NCBI GenBank assembly: GCA_001247695.2
Contig: LGRX02027000.1
Coordinates: 1 to 64,000 of the forward strand
Origin: Cymbomonas tetramitiformis
Lineage: Eukaryota; Chlorophyta; Pyramimonadophyceae; Pyramimonadales; Pyramimonadaceae
Direction: 5' to 3'
Length of the DNA: 64,000 nucleotides
Below, piece after piece: positions 20,690 to 29,734 of this stretch (the first letter of the stretch is position 1; each line of letters opens with the position of its first letter). Both the position numbers and the translations under genes were made by a program. The notes below the pieces were generated by a model. That model saw only the letters and a program-made list of their open reading frames with translations. It did not search any database and had not been told where the DNA came from.

Positions 20690-21034
20690 TTACGGTTCAG
20701 CAAGTTTCATGTATACAGTTCCAAATTTATCATTTATATTCTCTTTGAATACATATAAACCATTTACTTGTGTAATTTCTTCAACCGGAGGAACATTATT
20801 TGTTTCTACAATAGGCAAACCTCCAAATCTAACTTTCATTTTATTTTCTTTTGCAGCCATATTCAAACTTGTAACACCCGGGTTACCACTTTGACTTCCA
20901 TCAATATTCATATTTATATCAGCTCCAATTATTTGAAAGGTTGTTCTTGTTGTTTTATCTTTAGCACCAATAAACACACCGTCATTAACTTTGATATTCT
21001 TATCTAAAACAAAATCATTTCCGAATGAAGACAT
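20690..21034 (-). CDS. Short virion protein with MSSFGN tag, 114 aa
   Basis: Starts MSSFGNDFVLDKNIKVNDG, with a small beta-rich body ending TVYMKLAEP. Same N-terminal tag as the two following spike genes, so probably another capsid-attached fibre or a short version of one. Preceded by a TATA-like run next to the ATG. Confidence 0.7.
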   Translation of the reverse strand: MSSFGNDFVLDKNIKVNDGVFIGAKDKTTRTTFQIIGADINMNIDGSQSGNPGVTSLNMAAKENKMKVRFGGLPIVETNNVPPVEEITQVNGLYVFKENINDKFGTVYMKLAEP

Positions 21035-21060
21035 TATATACTATATCCTATAATTTAATT

Positions 21061-21378
21061 TTATTTCACAAAGAATGTCGGAGCCAAAGGTGCCAGTTTA
21101 TTGTTTAATGGATGAATATTGGGAAATGAAAACATAGCATTTTGTTTTGTAATTTTATTACCGTGTCCTAATGTATACGATTTGAAACCTGACATAGGGT
21201 CCACATTAGAAACTCTTGCCGGTGGTCGCAAATCTTGTATTGTTTTACATGGAACAATCATCATCGAAGAACTTCGAAAGCCTGAAGTTAACATCATGTT
21301 TGGTAATTTAACATCGACTTTTCCTAATGGTTTATTTCCTAAGTTTGAAGCAAAAATTTGTCCCGCTTGTTCAGCCAT
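21061..21378 (-). CDS. Putative small virion protein, 105 aa
   Basis: MAEQAGQIFASNLGNKPLGK... with an alanine/glycine N-terminus and proline-containing middle, no membrane segment. Lies between the spike group and the major capsid gene in the same direction, so a structural role is likely by position only. ATTATATATAATTAC upstream is TATA-like. Confidence 0.6.
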   Translation of the reverse strand: MAEQAGQIFASNLGNKPLGKVDVKLPNMMLTSGFRSSSMMIVPCKTIQDLRPPARVSNVDPMSGFKSYTLGHGNKITKQNAMFSFPNIHPLNNKLAPLAPTFFVK

Positions 21379-21408
21379 AATTATATATAATTACAATTAA
21401 ATTAGTTT

Positions 21409-22755
21409 TTATACAACCACTTCAATCATTCTTCCCATACCAATACGAATGATACTTGTACATTGTGCAATAATAAATGTTTCGTTATTCGTCAAAGGTG
21501 TTTGAAGTGGGTCTGCGGTCGATGATTTTTGAGTTTGAAGAAAGAATGAAGAATTCAAACCCCGGGTATCTATTCCACTACAATTACGAGGTCCCATACC
21601 TGGCATAGGCATATTTAATCGAAGCATAGCAGTCCAATAAGAATTGTACCAATTTTCTAAAGAATTAACTTTACAACCTGAATCGTCGGAATAATTATCA
21701 GCTTTACCAATAGTGACCAAGTTAAAAGCATCGAGAGCGGTGGCACGATAATTTGGATAATAAATTGAGTTGACATTATATTGCCAAGATTGAATGTCTC
21801 CGGAATAAAATCTAAAATAACTTGGAACGAAAGTAGCACCTATTTTATTATCAATTTTATGCAAACCTTCATTAACAGAACTGTAATTTGAAGGCCTTTG
21901 AACAACGTATAACATATCCAAAGATTGTGCCGACAAAGAGAATCGATTCGATTTAGTCATTTCCGTTTGAGTATCTTGAAAGGTAAAATAATTAGTGAAA
22001 GGCATCTCAATATAAGAATCTTCTTTTAGTTTTCTTTCGACAGCACTATCGTAAACACCATTTGAAAATGTAATTGTTTCAATTGTAAAATGCAAATAAG
22101 TCAATTTCCATGTCGCTTTTGCAGCAAGTTCTGCTGCCGCTGTTCCGTTAAATGCAACACCGGCCCCTAATGATTTTTAATATGCACCCAACACCTCCGG
22201 TCCATGCATGAAAAAACGAATTTGAATACTTGGTAGTAACGCAGTATCTAGGTAGTCAGGTGAAGATTCCCCTATAAATTGTAGGAAATTATTCAAAATA
22301 TATGGTCTTTCTTCTTGATAATAACTATCGGTATTAACATTTATTTCTTGATTTTTCAAAACTCTTTGATAAGATACTTCTTTATTCAACGTTGTTTTAA
22401 GATTGTCCAAAACCGCTGATACCGTTGAATATTGACTCATGCCACTCGAAATAGCTATTCCACCGCTGTAAATTTCTACACGAGAAATCAATTTTTCGAT
22501 TCCATTTGGCAAAGTTGTGATAACTAAATCAGGTTGGGTTGCGGCGTCCGTACAAGCTATGGCAGGATTGTTAGCACGACCTTTACAATGCATACTTAAA
22601 CTTTTCAGATTACACAAAACATTAACTGGAAGATTCAAAGTTATAACACCGTAAGGATTTACTTCGGTCAAGTTTGTCGTTTCAAGACGAAAATATTGAG
22701 TACTATATCCACTTAGTTTTTGAAGTCCAAATGCAAGACTATACGGTAAAGACAT
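21409..22755 (-). pseudogene. MCP: Major capsid protein with in-frame TAA, 449 codons
   Basis: The N-terminal half (SLAFGLQKLSGYSTQYFRLE; TLPNGIEKLISRVEIYSGG) and the C-terminal half (SWQYNVNSIYYPNY; NWYNSYWTAMLRL) have the pattern of PLV double-jelly-roll capsid proteins, by recollection of that family. Both halves are in the same frame, 651 nt apart. They are separated by one TAA (22,177-22,179, after VLGAY), and the second half has no ATG at its head. The size (about 450 codons) fits one MCP. Either a nonsense mutation or a recoded stop. Confidence 0.8.
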
Positions 22756-22782
22756 TTTTTCTATAATATATATAATATAATT

Positions 22783-23734
22783 TTAATTTACATATTCTTT
22801 TAATTTCAAAGATAATGCATAATTTATGGACTGTTCAATTCCATTTTGGGAAACGGCGGTAGGAAGTAATCTTGCTTTTTTGTCCGTAAGTGTGATACGA
22901 AGAAATGTAAATTGTGATGCTTGAATGTCTATTGCAAAGTTTTCATCGTAATCTAAATAAGTAATAAATTGTTTAGTTAAATCTGAAGGTAGCAACATTT
23001 TCTTTTGAATTATTGGAAAGGTTAGTGCTTTCTAAATTGTTTGTTGGCAACGATGAAATTCTAAGATAAATAGCGTCATTTGTTTGCAAATTACCGGGAA
23101 ATTTGGAAATAAATACTTCATTTACGGTTTCGATGTCAAACAAATCTTTAATCTGTGAAAAATCTGCTAAACCGGCAACTGATTTATTTGTTTGTCCGCC
23201 TAAGACTTGGTCTACATCATTGTATTTACCGGGAGAATTAAAAATATTATTTAATGCATTACCTAAATTACTCCCTGGCACTGCTTGAAAATCACCGGTT
23301 ATTGAAAATGCAACAAATTTAATATCGGGAGCAGGTTTGCTAAGTGTAATCGTAAAACGTCCTGAAATTGCATTGTAAGTAACATCAACGCTATCAGCAG
23401 GCCTTGCAAACCCAAAGTTGGCGACAAGAACATCTAAGATAATTGTTTCTAAAATCGATTTTAAATCATTTAAATCTGTATAATTTCCATCAGGTATTCT
23501 ACATTCATACAAATTATCAGAATTTATTTTAGCAATATAGAAAATTCCATTATATTCATTAATGGTATACCAAGTCTTTGCAGCCGAAAAACTGTTTACA
23601 ATTATCTTCAATTTGTTTGTATTTTTATAGTTTGTTAATTGTGTTGGTATATTGATATTGATAATTCTGGAATCACCAAACGATGAAAGGTCTTCACTTG
23701 ATAAATAAAGTGTACGTTCAGATATTACACTCAT
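22783..23734 (-). pseudogene. Penton/minor capsid protein with frame break
   Basis: The first ORF (253 aa, 22,973-23,734) starts MSVISERTLYLSSEDLSSFG and contains CRIPDGNYTDLNDLKSILE and FTITLSKPAPDIKFVAF, a pattern known from PLV penton/minor capsid proteins. The second ORF (71 aa, to 22,783) carries the expected end (ASQFTFLRITLTDKKARLL). They overlap by 26 nt in the +1 frame, next to AAAAGAAAATG. Together they make a normal-length single-jelly-roll protein, so a small indel has probably split one gene. Confidence 0.7.
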
Positions 23735-23951
23735 GACTATCTCTATTTATAATATCAATATAGTTTTTATTCATTTCAATATCTTCCTTTGAATCTCTAT
23801 TCAATGGTAAAGGTAATTCAATGTTTCCATTATACATATCGTCATATAGTTTTGGTCTTTTGATATAATCATCAACAATCAATTCAATATGAAATGTGGA
23901 TAAATCAGGGTACAAAATCTGAGCATTTTTGATTAAGTGTTCACGTTCCAT
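23718..23951 (-). CDS. Small protein of unknown function, 77 aa
   Basis: MEREHLIKNAQILYPDLSTF..., charged, helical, no motif recognised. Its start overlaps the end of the upstream frame (ATGGAACGTGA) and its end overlaps the ATG of the penton gene, so the three are packed like a compact viral cluster. Possibly a scaffold or assembly factor, on position alone. Confidence 0.55.
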   Translation of the reverse strand: MEREHLIKNAQILYPDLSTFHIELIVDDYIKRPKLYDDMYNGNIELPLPLNRDSKEDIEMNKNYIDIINRDSHECNI

Positions 23952-24186
23952 AATTTACCAAAAGATTATTATTTTCATCTTTAATCATATTTTCATTGAT
24001 GGATGTATACTTATTTGATTGTGATTTATCTATACTTCTATCAAATGATGCCATTCTTTGAGGACCTTTGTTTGATATATAATCAGCCAATAATCTTGCT
24101 TCTAAGGGTGCGTCGTCATGCAAGTAATTTTTGTCGATATCGAAATTCACTCCTAAAAGTCCTAATGGATTCAAATCTTCTGAAAT
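23941..24186 (-). pseudogene. In-frame continuation of the lipase ORF after TGA
   Basis: This stretch (ISEDLNPLGLLGVNFDIDKN ... LLVNYGT) has no ATG of its own at the start and is in the same frame as the lipase-like ORF, separated only by TGA (24,187-24,189). Most likely the lipase C-terminus after a nonsense change; a separate gene using a non-ATG start is less likely. Confidence 0.55.
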
Positions 24187-25257
24187 TCAATTGTTAAATT
24201 CATCACTTCCAACATTTTTTGATGAAAGATTTCTTGCGTCATTCAAAGCATTTCCGAACATCAACACATCGAGTCCGGTCCCTATAGTATTAAATGTAGA
24301 TTTCAATAAATTGACCTTATTAACTTTGCTATTCTTTGGCATTTGAAAGAATTGTTTGAGATTATGCGGCGAAGTGATATATTGATACGGTGCTTTGAAT
24401 AAATCATAAGGGTTCTTGTTTTCGAAGTAATGAAACAACTTTCTATTTGAATTTGATGGTATTTTCAAAGCTCCCGCAGTTGCCCAGTCAGTTACAACTC
24501 GATGAATATTTTGTGGTGAATTACCATTGACCTTTGGGGTGAATACATGTGAGAGAAATGGATTGAACGTCGTCGATTTAATATTGAATTTCTCACCGAC
24601 ATGAATGGATTTCGCACCGCCCAAAGATGTCCCTAACAATTCAATGTCATGATTAGGATACTTTTTCAATGTGTCTAAATATACCTTTTCAGCTCTTAAA
24701 AATGAATCTCGTGTTTCATGTTTACCGTTAATCACCGAAAATATGTCCGCTTTATCTTCATTTAGGTAGGATGGATTTGACGACGCACCGTGATATGCAA
24801 TATGTATTTGATTATTTCCATTATTGAGTACTACGGCGTCATAATTTGAAAGTTCCGGGTCGATATTGAATCGATTGTTGAGAATATCTTTATTCAATTG
24901 TCTTTGAGCGGTTACATAGGTGTTATGCTCATAACCGCCCGGAAATAACAAATCAGATTGATAATTTCTTGAACCGAGATAAGAAGATATTCCGACATGA
25001 TATGCTTTTTCCCTAAGACTATTTGAAAATGATTGTTGAATTTGTGACGGTTGTAAGTCACCTAATTGTTTGAACAAGCTATTCATTTGAACTCTATATC
25101 GTTTCTTTTCACTTTCATTTGACTCATATCTTTTATTCAAATCTGAAACTGAATTAGGAGTATCCATGTTATTAGGAAAACTGAATATCTTACTTGATGA
25201 ATTCAGCACTTTGTTATTGCAAAAATTATTCAATGGTGAGCACAAAGACCCTTGCAT
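24187..25257 (-). CDS. Class-3-lipase-like alpha/beta hydrolase, 356 aa
   Basis: A nucleophile-elbow motif GTSLGG (about residue 208) follows strand HDIELL. An oxyanion-type segment IHIAYHG lies about 50 residues earlier, and a candidate acid/His region follows (DWATAGALKIP; HYFENKNPYD). Lipases of this class occur in PLVs and virophages and may open membranes during entry or release (inference). The N-terminal about 100 residues are charged and disordered. The ORF ends at a TGA beyond which the same frame continues (23,941-24,186). Confidence 0.75.
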   Translation of the reverse strand: MQGSLCSPLNNFCNNKVLNSSSKIFSFPNNMDTPNSVSDLNKRYESNESEKKRYRVQMNSLFKQLGDLQPSQIQQSFSNSLREKAYHVGISSYLGSRNYQSDLLFPGGYEHNTYVTAQRQLNKDILNNRFNIDPELSNYDAVVLNNGNNQIHIAYHGASSNPSYLNEDKADIFSVINGKHETRDSFLRAEKVYLDTLKKYPNHDIELLGTSLGGAKSIHVGEKFNIKSTTFNPFLSHVFTPKVNGNSPQNIHRVVTDWATAGALKIPSNSNRKLFHYFENKNPYDLFKAPYQYITSPHNLKQFFQMPKNSKVNKVNLLKSTFNTIGTGLDVLMFGNALNDARNLSSKNVGSDEFNN

Positions 25258-25284
25258 ACTAATATAATAACATAGACTATATAA

Positions 25285-25575
25285 ATGACTTGTAAGTATT
25301 CAATATCTCAATACACTAAAGATAAAGCAAACAAATTAAATGTATATGTCAAGATATCAACAAATAAAGATAAGAAGATTGATGTGTTTGATAAGAAAAC
25401 TGGTAGAAAATTAGCGACTGTCGGTGCGTGCGGTATGATGGATTATCCATCTTATATTAAGTTAAAAGGTATTAAATATGCTAACCAAAGGAGGAAATTA
25501 TTTAAGTTAAGACACAATAAATACCGAAATAAGATAGGGACAAATAGTTATTTCGCTGATAAGTTGTTGTGGTAA
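25285..25575 (+). CDS. Small conserved virus protein (DUF5754-like), 96 aa
   Basis: YSISQYTKDKANKLNVYVK, KKIDVF, TVGACGMMDYPSYIK and RRKLFKLRHNKYR match the pattern of a small protein seen in giant viruses and PLVs that I remember as DUF5754. It is divergently placed from the lipase gene with only about 27 nt between starts, so they share a short AT-rich promoter. Basic, perhaps nucleic-acid associated; function unknown. Confidence 0.75.
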   Translation: MTCKYSISQYTKDKANKLNVYVKISTNKDKKIDVFDKKTGRKLATVGACGMMDYPSYIKLKGIKYANQRRKLFKLRHNKYRNKIGTNSYFADKLLW

Positions 25576-25579
25576 AGTT

Positions 25580-25798
25580 TTAGTCGGCAAATTCTATTTC
25601 AACTTTTGTAGGAGTGGTGTACAAGTCATTTATTCCTTTTCTACAACTAATGCATATGAAAGGAAAGTTCTTTTGATGTTTAATGAATTCTGGAGTGAGA
25701 GCTTGCCTACCATCCTCAAAGGCTAAACAATCTATGCAACAAATTCTGTTGCACTCAATGCACCTAGTGCAAACCGGTTGCTGTCTTGTCGGTTCCAT
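25580..25798 (-). CDS. Cysteine-rich zinc-finger-like protein, about 72 aa
   Basis: From MEPTRQQPVCTRC the protein has paired cysteines (CTRCIECNRICCIDC and later FICISCRKG), suggesting a small treble-clef or B-box/RING-like fold. An upstream extension to 25,939 would add a hydrophobic N-terminus (FLIFVFYCVTCFL...), so a membrane-anchored 119-aa form is possible. Part of a block with higher GC than the rest of the virus. Confidence 0.55.
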   Translation of the reverse strand: MEPTRQQPVCTRCIECNRICCIDCLAFEDGRQALTPEFIKHQKNFPFICISCRKGINDLYTTPTKVEIEFAD

Positions 25799-25982
25799 GT
25801 GCCTCAAGTCGATAGTTATTTGTGAGCCTGTAAACACAATAATCATTATTAAGTATATTGTAATATTATTTGCAAGAAAACAAGTCACACAATAGAATAC
25901 AAATATAAGAAAACACTTATTATATATTGCACAGCCCAATTATTTCAAGGCTGGTAAGTTCAAAACTAAAACAGTCAATAAG

Positions 25983-26621
25983 TTATGGCCTACGTTGGAA
26001 CCTATTTTGTCCGTTGAGCATATTTGCAAAAAAGACAAAGGCCAAGGTGAGGCCGAAAATGACCTGCGTGAAGAAAATTGCCACAAGCTCGGCTGAATAA
26101 TTGGTTACGAACCAAAGCACTTTGGTGGTTCCAACACAAAACGGGTTCACCGAGTTGAAAGTCTTTGAGCATTGCAAGAATATGTGTGCCTGCTGAGTTA
26201 GAGTTATGATTATTCCAAAATATATCATTGCAAAGACTCCAAATAGAAATATCTTGGCGAAAATTCCCTGAGTGTGCAGCCAATGGGCCAACCACCCTGC
26301 GTCCGATTCAGGGTTGGGGTTGCTGTTAGCAAACGTTGTAGCCAGTTCAAAATCCCCAACCCCATACTTGTGTGCGTTGCCCCAATGGTGCTTTTTCATA
26401 AAACCTTTCGAACTTGCAATAGAATACAAAAAATAAACGCCTGAAACAGGCTTTCCTCGAAACAGCCCTCTCATGGCCCACACATCGGTAACCTTATTTA
26501 GATATCTTTGTTCAAAGGGTTTACCAAAAGGGTCTCTTTTAATTGGAGTACCCCGAGGTGAAAGCAAAATATCACCTTCAGTGGGAGGAGGTGCAGCAGC
26601 AGCGGGGACGTTGTCAGCCAT
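25983..26621 (-). CDS. Predicted membrane protein, about 212 aa
   Basis: MADNVPAAAAPPPTEGDILL start (an ORF extension to 26,651 is unlikely). The second half has two strong hydrophobic segments (IFLFGVFAMIYFGIIITL and LVAIFFTQVIFGLTLAFVFF) and a tail of basic residues. Cysteines between the helices could pair. No family recognised. Base composition and codon use differ from neighbouring viral genes, pointing to later acquisition. Confidence 0.65.
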   Translation of the reverse strand: MADNVPAAAAPPPTEGDILLSPRGTPIKRDPFGKPFEQRYLNKVTDVWAMRGLFRGKPVSGVYFLYSIASSKGFMKKHHWGNAHKYGVGDFELATTFANSNPNPESDAGWLAHWLHTQGIFAKIFLFGVFAMIYFGIIITLTQQAHIFLQCSKTFNSVNPFCVGTTKVLWFVTNYSAELVAIFFTQVIFGLTLAFVFFANMLNGQNRFQRRP

Positions 26622-26666
26622 TATGCAAATATGACTGCAACACCACACCACACCACCGCATCGGAC

Positions 26667-27824
26667 TCAAACAAGTTCCTCCACCACTTCCTCGCAATCA
26701 CTGTATCCCTCGCAATCACTGCCCAAATCGCAGGGATTAACTTTTGCAAGCAGGATCCGATGCTCTTCAGTGACATAACGGGCGTTTTTTTTCCATCGCG
26801 TGAGGTCCTCAAAAAGAGTGGTGTTTTCGGTCTCTTTTTCAGCGATCTCAAACATTAACTTTTCGTTGGCTACTCCTAAAGCATCCCGTTCTGCAGTGAC
26901 TTCAGTGAGTTCGCATTTTACGTCAGAAAGTTGTGAGTTAAGCATATCGTTGGTACACGTAACTTGTTTGAACTGCTGTAACAGTTTATCATATTTTGAG
27001 TGAAGGTCTTGAAACTCGCTTTCCAATTGGGTAAAAATCTCAACTGAGTCCCTGATCGCTTCCGACTTTGTAGTTTCGGTAGAGTCAGAACGTTTCAGTT
27101 CACAAGGTGGTTCAATATCCAATTCTGATAGCGTGCTGGTAATATCTTCAACTGGAATACTACGCTCATACTTTGACAACCTTTTCATAGGTTTGCGACG
27201 TGGGGGCTCATCCCCAAAATATGTTACGGCAGGCGACTGTAAGGGAACATCCCTCAAAATACGTTTAACAGTTTCTACCGACGGACTTTCAGCTATACGT
27301 GAAGTTTCCGATTGCTTTAAAGTTTCAGCCATTTTCTCGAGTTCAAAAGCAAAGATTTTTGCAGCGTTTGCATCGCTGCTTCGGTCTTTCTCAGCCAGCT
27401 GTAAAGCAACCCGGTGTGCAAACATAGAAGCAATTTGGTCTGCGGACTCGTCAGACACGCGTATGTATTCGTGAATAACGGGTCCCATTACTTCAGAGTA
27501 CCGTTCCTCAAACGCCTCTTCAAACTGTTGCCAATGATGCCGGCAGGCTAAAGAAAGTGTTTCAAGTTCGCATTGAATACTGTCAAGGTTTTTCCAGCCA
27601 TACTTTTTTAGTTTACTCTGGTTAATTCCGCAGCAACGCGTGCCGCGGCCTCTCTCACGTAAAGGTTCTGGCGGGGCATCGGTGGTTGTGTGAACGCTGT
27701 AAAGAATAGATCCGTCTTTTCCCAAGCGAAAGACTCCGGACACACGTGGCTTTTCAGGTGTTTTTTCGGCGGTAGAATGTGGGAGCATGTAAAAAATGCC
27801 AAGCAATATTATTGAGGGAATCAT
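26667..27824 (-). CDS. Secreted or anchored coiled-coil protein, 385 aa
   Basis: The N-terminal hydrophobic segment (MIPSIILLGIFYMLPHSTAE) looks like a signal peptide or anchor. A mixed helical region follows (about 70-170), then a basic linker and a long coiled coil (about 265-355; heptads in QLESEFQDLHSKYDKLLQQF and onward) with an acidic end. GC content is clearly higher than in the adjacent viral genes. Together with the membrane protein next to it, it could be cargo acting at a membrane; this is inference, and I do not recognise the family. Confidence 0.6.
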   Translation of the reverse strand: MIPSIILLGIFYMLPHSTAEKTPEKPRVSGVFRLGKDGSILYSVHTTTDAPPEPLRERGRGTRCCGINQSKLKKYGWKNLDSIQCELETLSLACRHHWQQFEEAFEERYSEVMGPVIHEYIRVSDESADQIASMFAHRVALQLAEKDRSSDANAAKIFAFELEKMAETLKQSETSRIAESPSVETVKRILRDVPLQSPAVTYFGDEPPRRKPMKRLSKYERSIPVEDITSTLSELDIEPPCELKRSDSTETTKSEAIRDSVEIFTQLESEFQDLHSKYDKLLQQFKQVTCTNDMLNSQLSDVKCELTEVTAERDALGVANEKLMFEIAEKETENTTLFEDLTRWKKNARYVTEEHRILLAKVNPCDLGSDCEGYSDCEEVVEELV

Positions 27825-27854
27825 ACCTGTTTAAAAACGAGCTTGAAAGTGTGT

Positions 27855-28290
27855 GGGTTGCTTGCGGGTTGCTTACGGCTTGATTACGGCTTACGGCTTG
27901 CTTACGGCTTAAATCGGAAATCCACTGTCTCTTCCTGTGCAGAAAAAGGAAAATCAAAATTAAATCGTAAATTCAAAAGTAAAATTCAGATTTAAAATAA
28001 ATTTTAAGTCGTAAGCAAGCCGTAAGCCGTAATCAAGCCGTAAATAAGCCGTAAACAAATAATAAATTATTAAATTAAATTCAAAAAAATACTTTATATA
28101 CGTAGAATTTCGCAAGGAATCCATTTCTGAAGTCAGATTTGTAAAAATCAAAACAGAATTACCAAAATTTAAGTTACACATTTCGCGCGAAAAAGTAACT
28201 CAAAACGCACTTAGAAAAAATGAGCTTTTTATGTTCGCAAACATACTGTAAACAAAAATTTCGCAAGGAAATCGATTCTGAAGTCAAATT
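27855..28290. repeat. Non-coding hub with long inverted repeat and direct repeats
   Basis: Arms of about 40 nt (27,871-27,911 and 28,010-28,055) are inverted copies made of TTACGGCTTG-type units, with a 33-nt perfectly matching core and about 100 nt of loop. Just to the right, TTTCGCAAGGAA(T)... occurs twice (about 28,109 and 28,259) as a direct repeat. The only gap of this size without a gene in element 1, lying where gene direction and base composition change. Confidence 0.75.
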
Positions 28291-28297
28291 TAGGAAT

Positions 28298-29020
28298 CTA
28301 TTCTGAATTTTCGATGTTTTCTTTAGCTATTTCGAAGTACTTCTTATCAATTTCAATACCTATATAGTTTCTTTTGAGATTTTTACATGCCAAACCTGAA
28401 TTTCCAACACCCATACAACAATCTAATACATTATCGTAAGGATTCGAGTAAGATTTGATTATCCATTCGAACAAATCGTACGGTTTACTACAAGGATGTT
28501 TACTTTTGTAGTTTCCATTCGAAAATTTGATTACACTTCTTGGATACCTTTTTCCATCTTTACAAATGGTTGGTGTTCTATCGGTGTAATGAGTGTATAA
28601 TTCAGTCCGAGGACCTTGACCTTGTCTTATATAACGTTGGTGACCTTCAATCATTATTGGATTATATGTTGGTAAATGTTTGTAAAAGACATATATCATT
28701 TCATGACTTCTCAAAGGCATTTGATTTGCATGATAAAAGCCTAATGACATTGTTTTCTCATATACGATATCATATCGAAACATTTTCTTATTACTTTCAA
28801 TAATGGTATGTCCAAATTTAGTGGTAGTAGTAAAGATATAGGCTGAATGTCTTTTACCTATTCTCTTCAATTCAATCCACAATTTATCTAAATCGAAAGG
28901 AATCTTATCCCAAGAACAATTTGTTCGATTGTATGGTAAATCACAAATGAAAAGGTCTATTGAATTTCTTGGAATATTTGGCAAAATGTTAAAACAATCA
29001 TTGTTGTGCAAATTCAACAT
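28298..29020 (-). CDS. DNA adenine-N6/cytosine-N4-type methyltransferase, 240 aa
   Basis: Transfers a methyl group from SAM to an exocyclic amino group in DNA. The catalytic motif DLPY (residues 27-30, DPPY type) comes first. The SAM-binding motif is near the C-terminus (VLDCCMGVGNSGLACKNLKRNYIGIEID), the beta-class order. Length fits the N6_N4_Mtase family. It is divergent from the cytosine methyltransferase at 29,065 with a 45-nt gap, a possible shared promoter. Role could be self-marking of viral DNA or evasion of restriction; target sequence unknown. Confidence 0.88.
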   Translation of the reverse strand: MLNLHNNDCFNILPNIPRNSIDLFICDLPYNRTNCSWDKIPFDLDKLWIELKRIGKRHSAYIFTTTTKFGHTIIESNKKMFRYDIVYEKTMSLGFYHANQMPLRSHEMIYVFYKHLPTYNPIMIEGHQRYIRQGQGPRTELYTHYTDRTPTICKDGKRYPRSVIKFSNGNYKSKHPCSKPYDLFEWIIKSYSNPYDNVLDCCMGVGNSGLACKNLKRNYIGIEIDKKYFEIAKENIENSE

Positions 29021-29064
29021 AGTATTAGTTTCTTAAAAATAAAAAATGATTAAAATAAACATAT

Positions 29065-29691
29065 ATGAAAATATTAGAACTTTTTTGCGGTACAAAATCA
29101 TTTTCAAAAGCATTAATTAGAATCTACCCAAGTTGTGAGATTATAACATTAGACATTCTTGAAAAATATAATCCAACAATACAATGTGATATTCTTCAAT
29201 GGAACTATAAAAACAGATATGTCCCAAAAACATTTGATATAATATGGGCAAGTCCACCGTGCACGGAGTATTCCAAAGCACACCGACGCAAACCAAGAGA
29301 TTTGGTGTTAGCGGACACTATTGTGAAACGCACACTTGAAATTATTGATTTTTTTCAACCGACATATTGGTATATTGAAAACCCGGCTGACGGTGGATTG
29401 TTGCAACATAGAGAATTTATGAAACCTTTAGAAATATACAAACACACATGTTGTTATTGTAAATATGGATTTCAATATAGAAAAATGACAAACATATGGA
29501 CAAACAAAGAACATCTAAATCTAGAAGTATGTAACAAATATACTCCATGTGATATCAAACAACAATATGGCAAACACATGTATACCGCTCAACGCACACA
29601 ATCATCAAATTCCAAAGACAATATAGGAATAAGTAATGCATATGTTATTCCACAGTTGTTAATAATAGATTTAATCAAAGATTTGAATTAG
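29065..29691 (+). CDS. Compact cytosine-C5-type DNA methyltransferase, 208 aa
   Basis: MKILELFCGTKSFSKALI (motif I, SAM), FDIIWASPPCTEYS (motif IV, PPC catalytic cysteine, residue 66), IENP in place of the usual ENV (105-107) and TAQRTQSS resembling motif VIII. Much shorter than typical C5 enzymes, with little room for a target-recognition domain. It closely resembles the C-terminal domain of the R2 polyprotein (CDILQW-Y, IWASPPC--YS-A, L-AD-IV-R-L-IID). Intact frame. Confidence 0.85.
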   Translation: MKILELFCGTKSFSKALIRIYPSCEIITLDILEKYNPTIQCDILQWNYKNRYVPKTFDIIWASPPCTEYSKAHRRKPRDLVLADTIVKRTLEIIDFFQPTYWYIENPADGGLLQHREFMKPLEIYKHTCCYCKYGFQYRKMTNIWTNKEHLNLEVCNKYTPCDIKQQYGKHMYTAQRTQSSNSKDNIGISNAYVIPQLLIIDLIKDLN

Positions 29692-29734
29692 TTTCTTTTT
29701 AAAAAATAATAAACAAACTATACATATATCTTTA

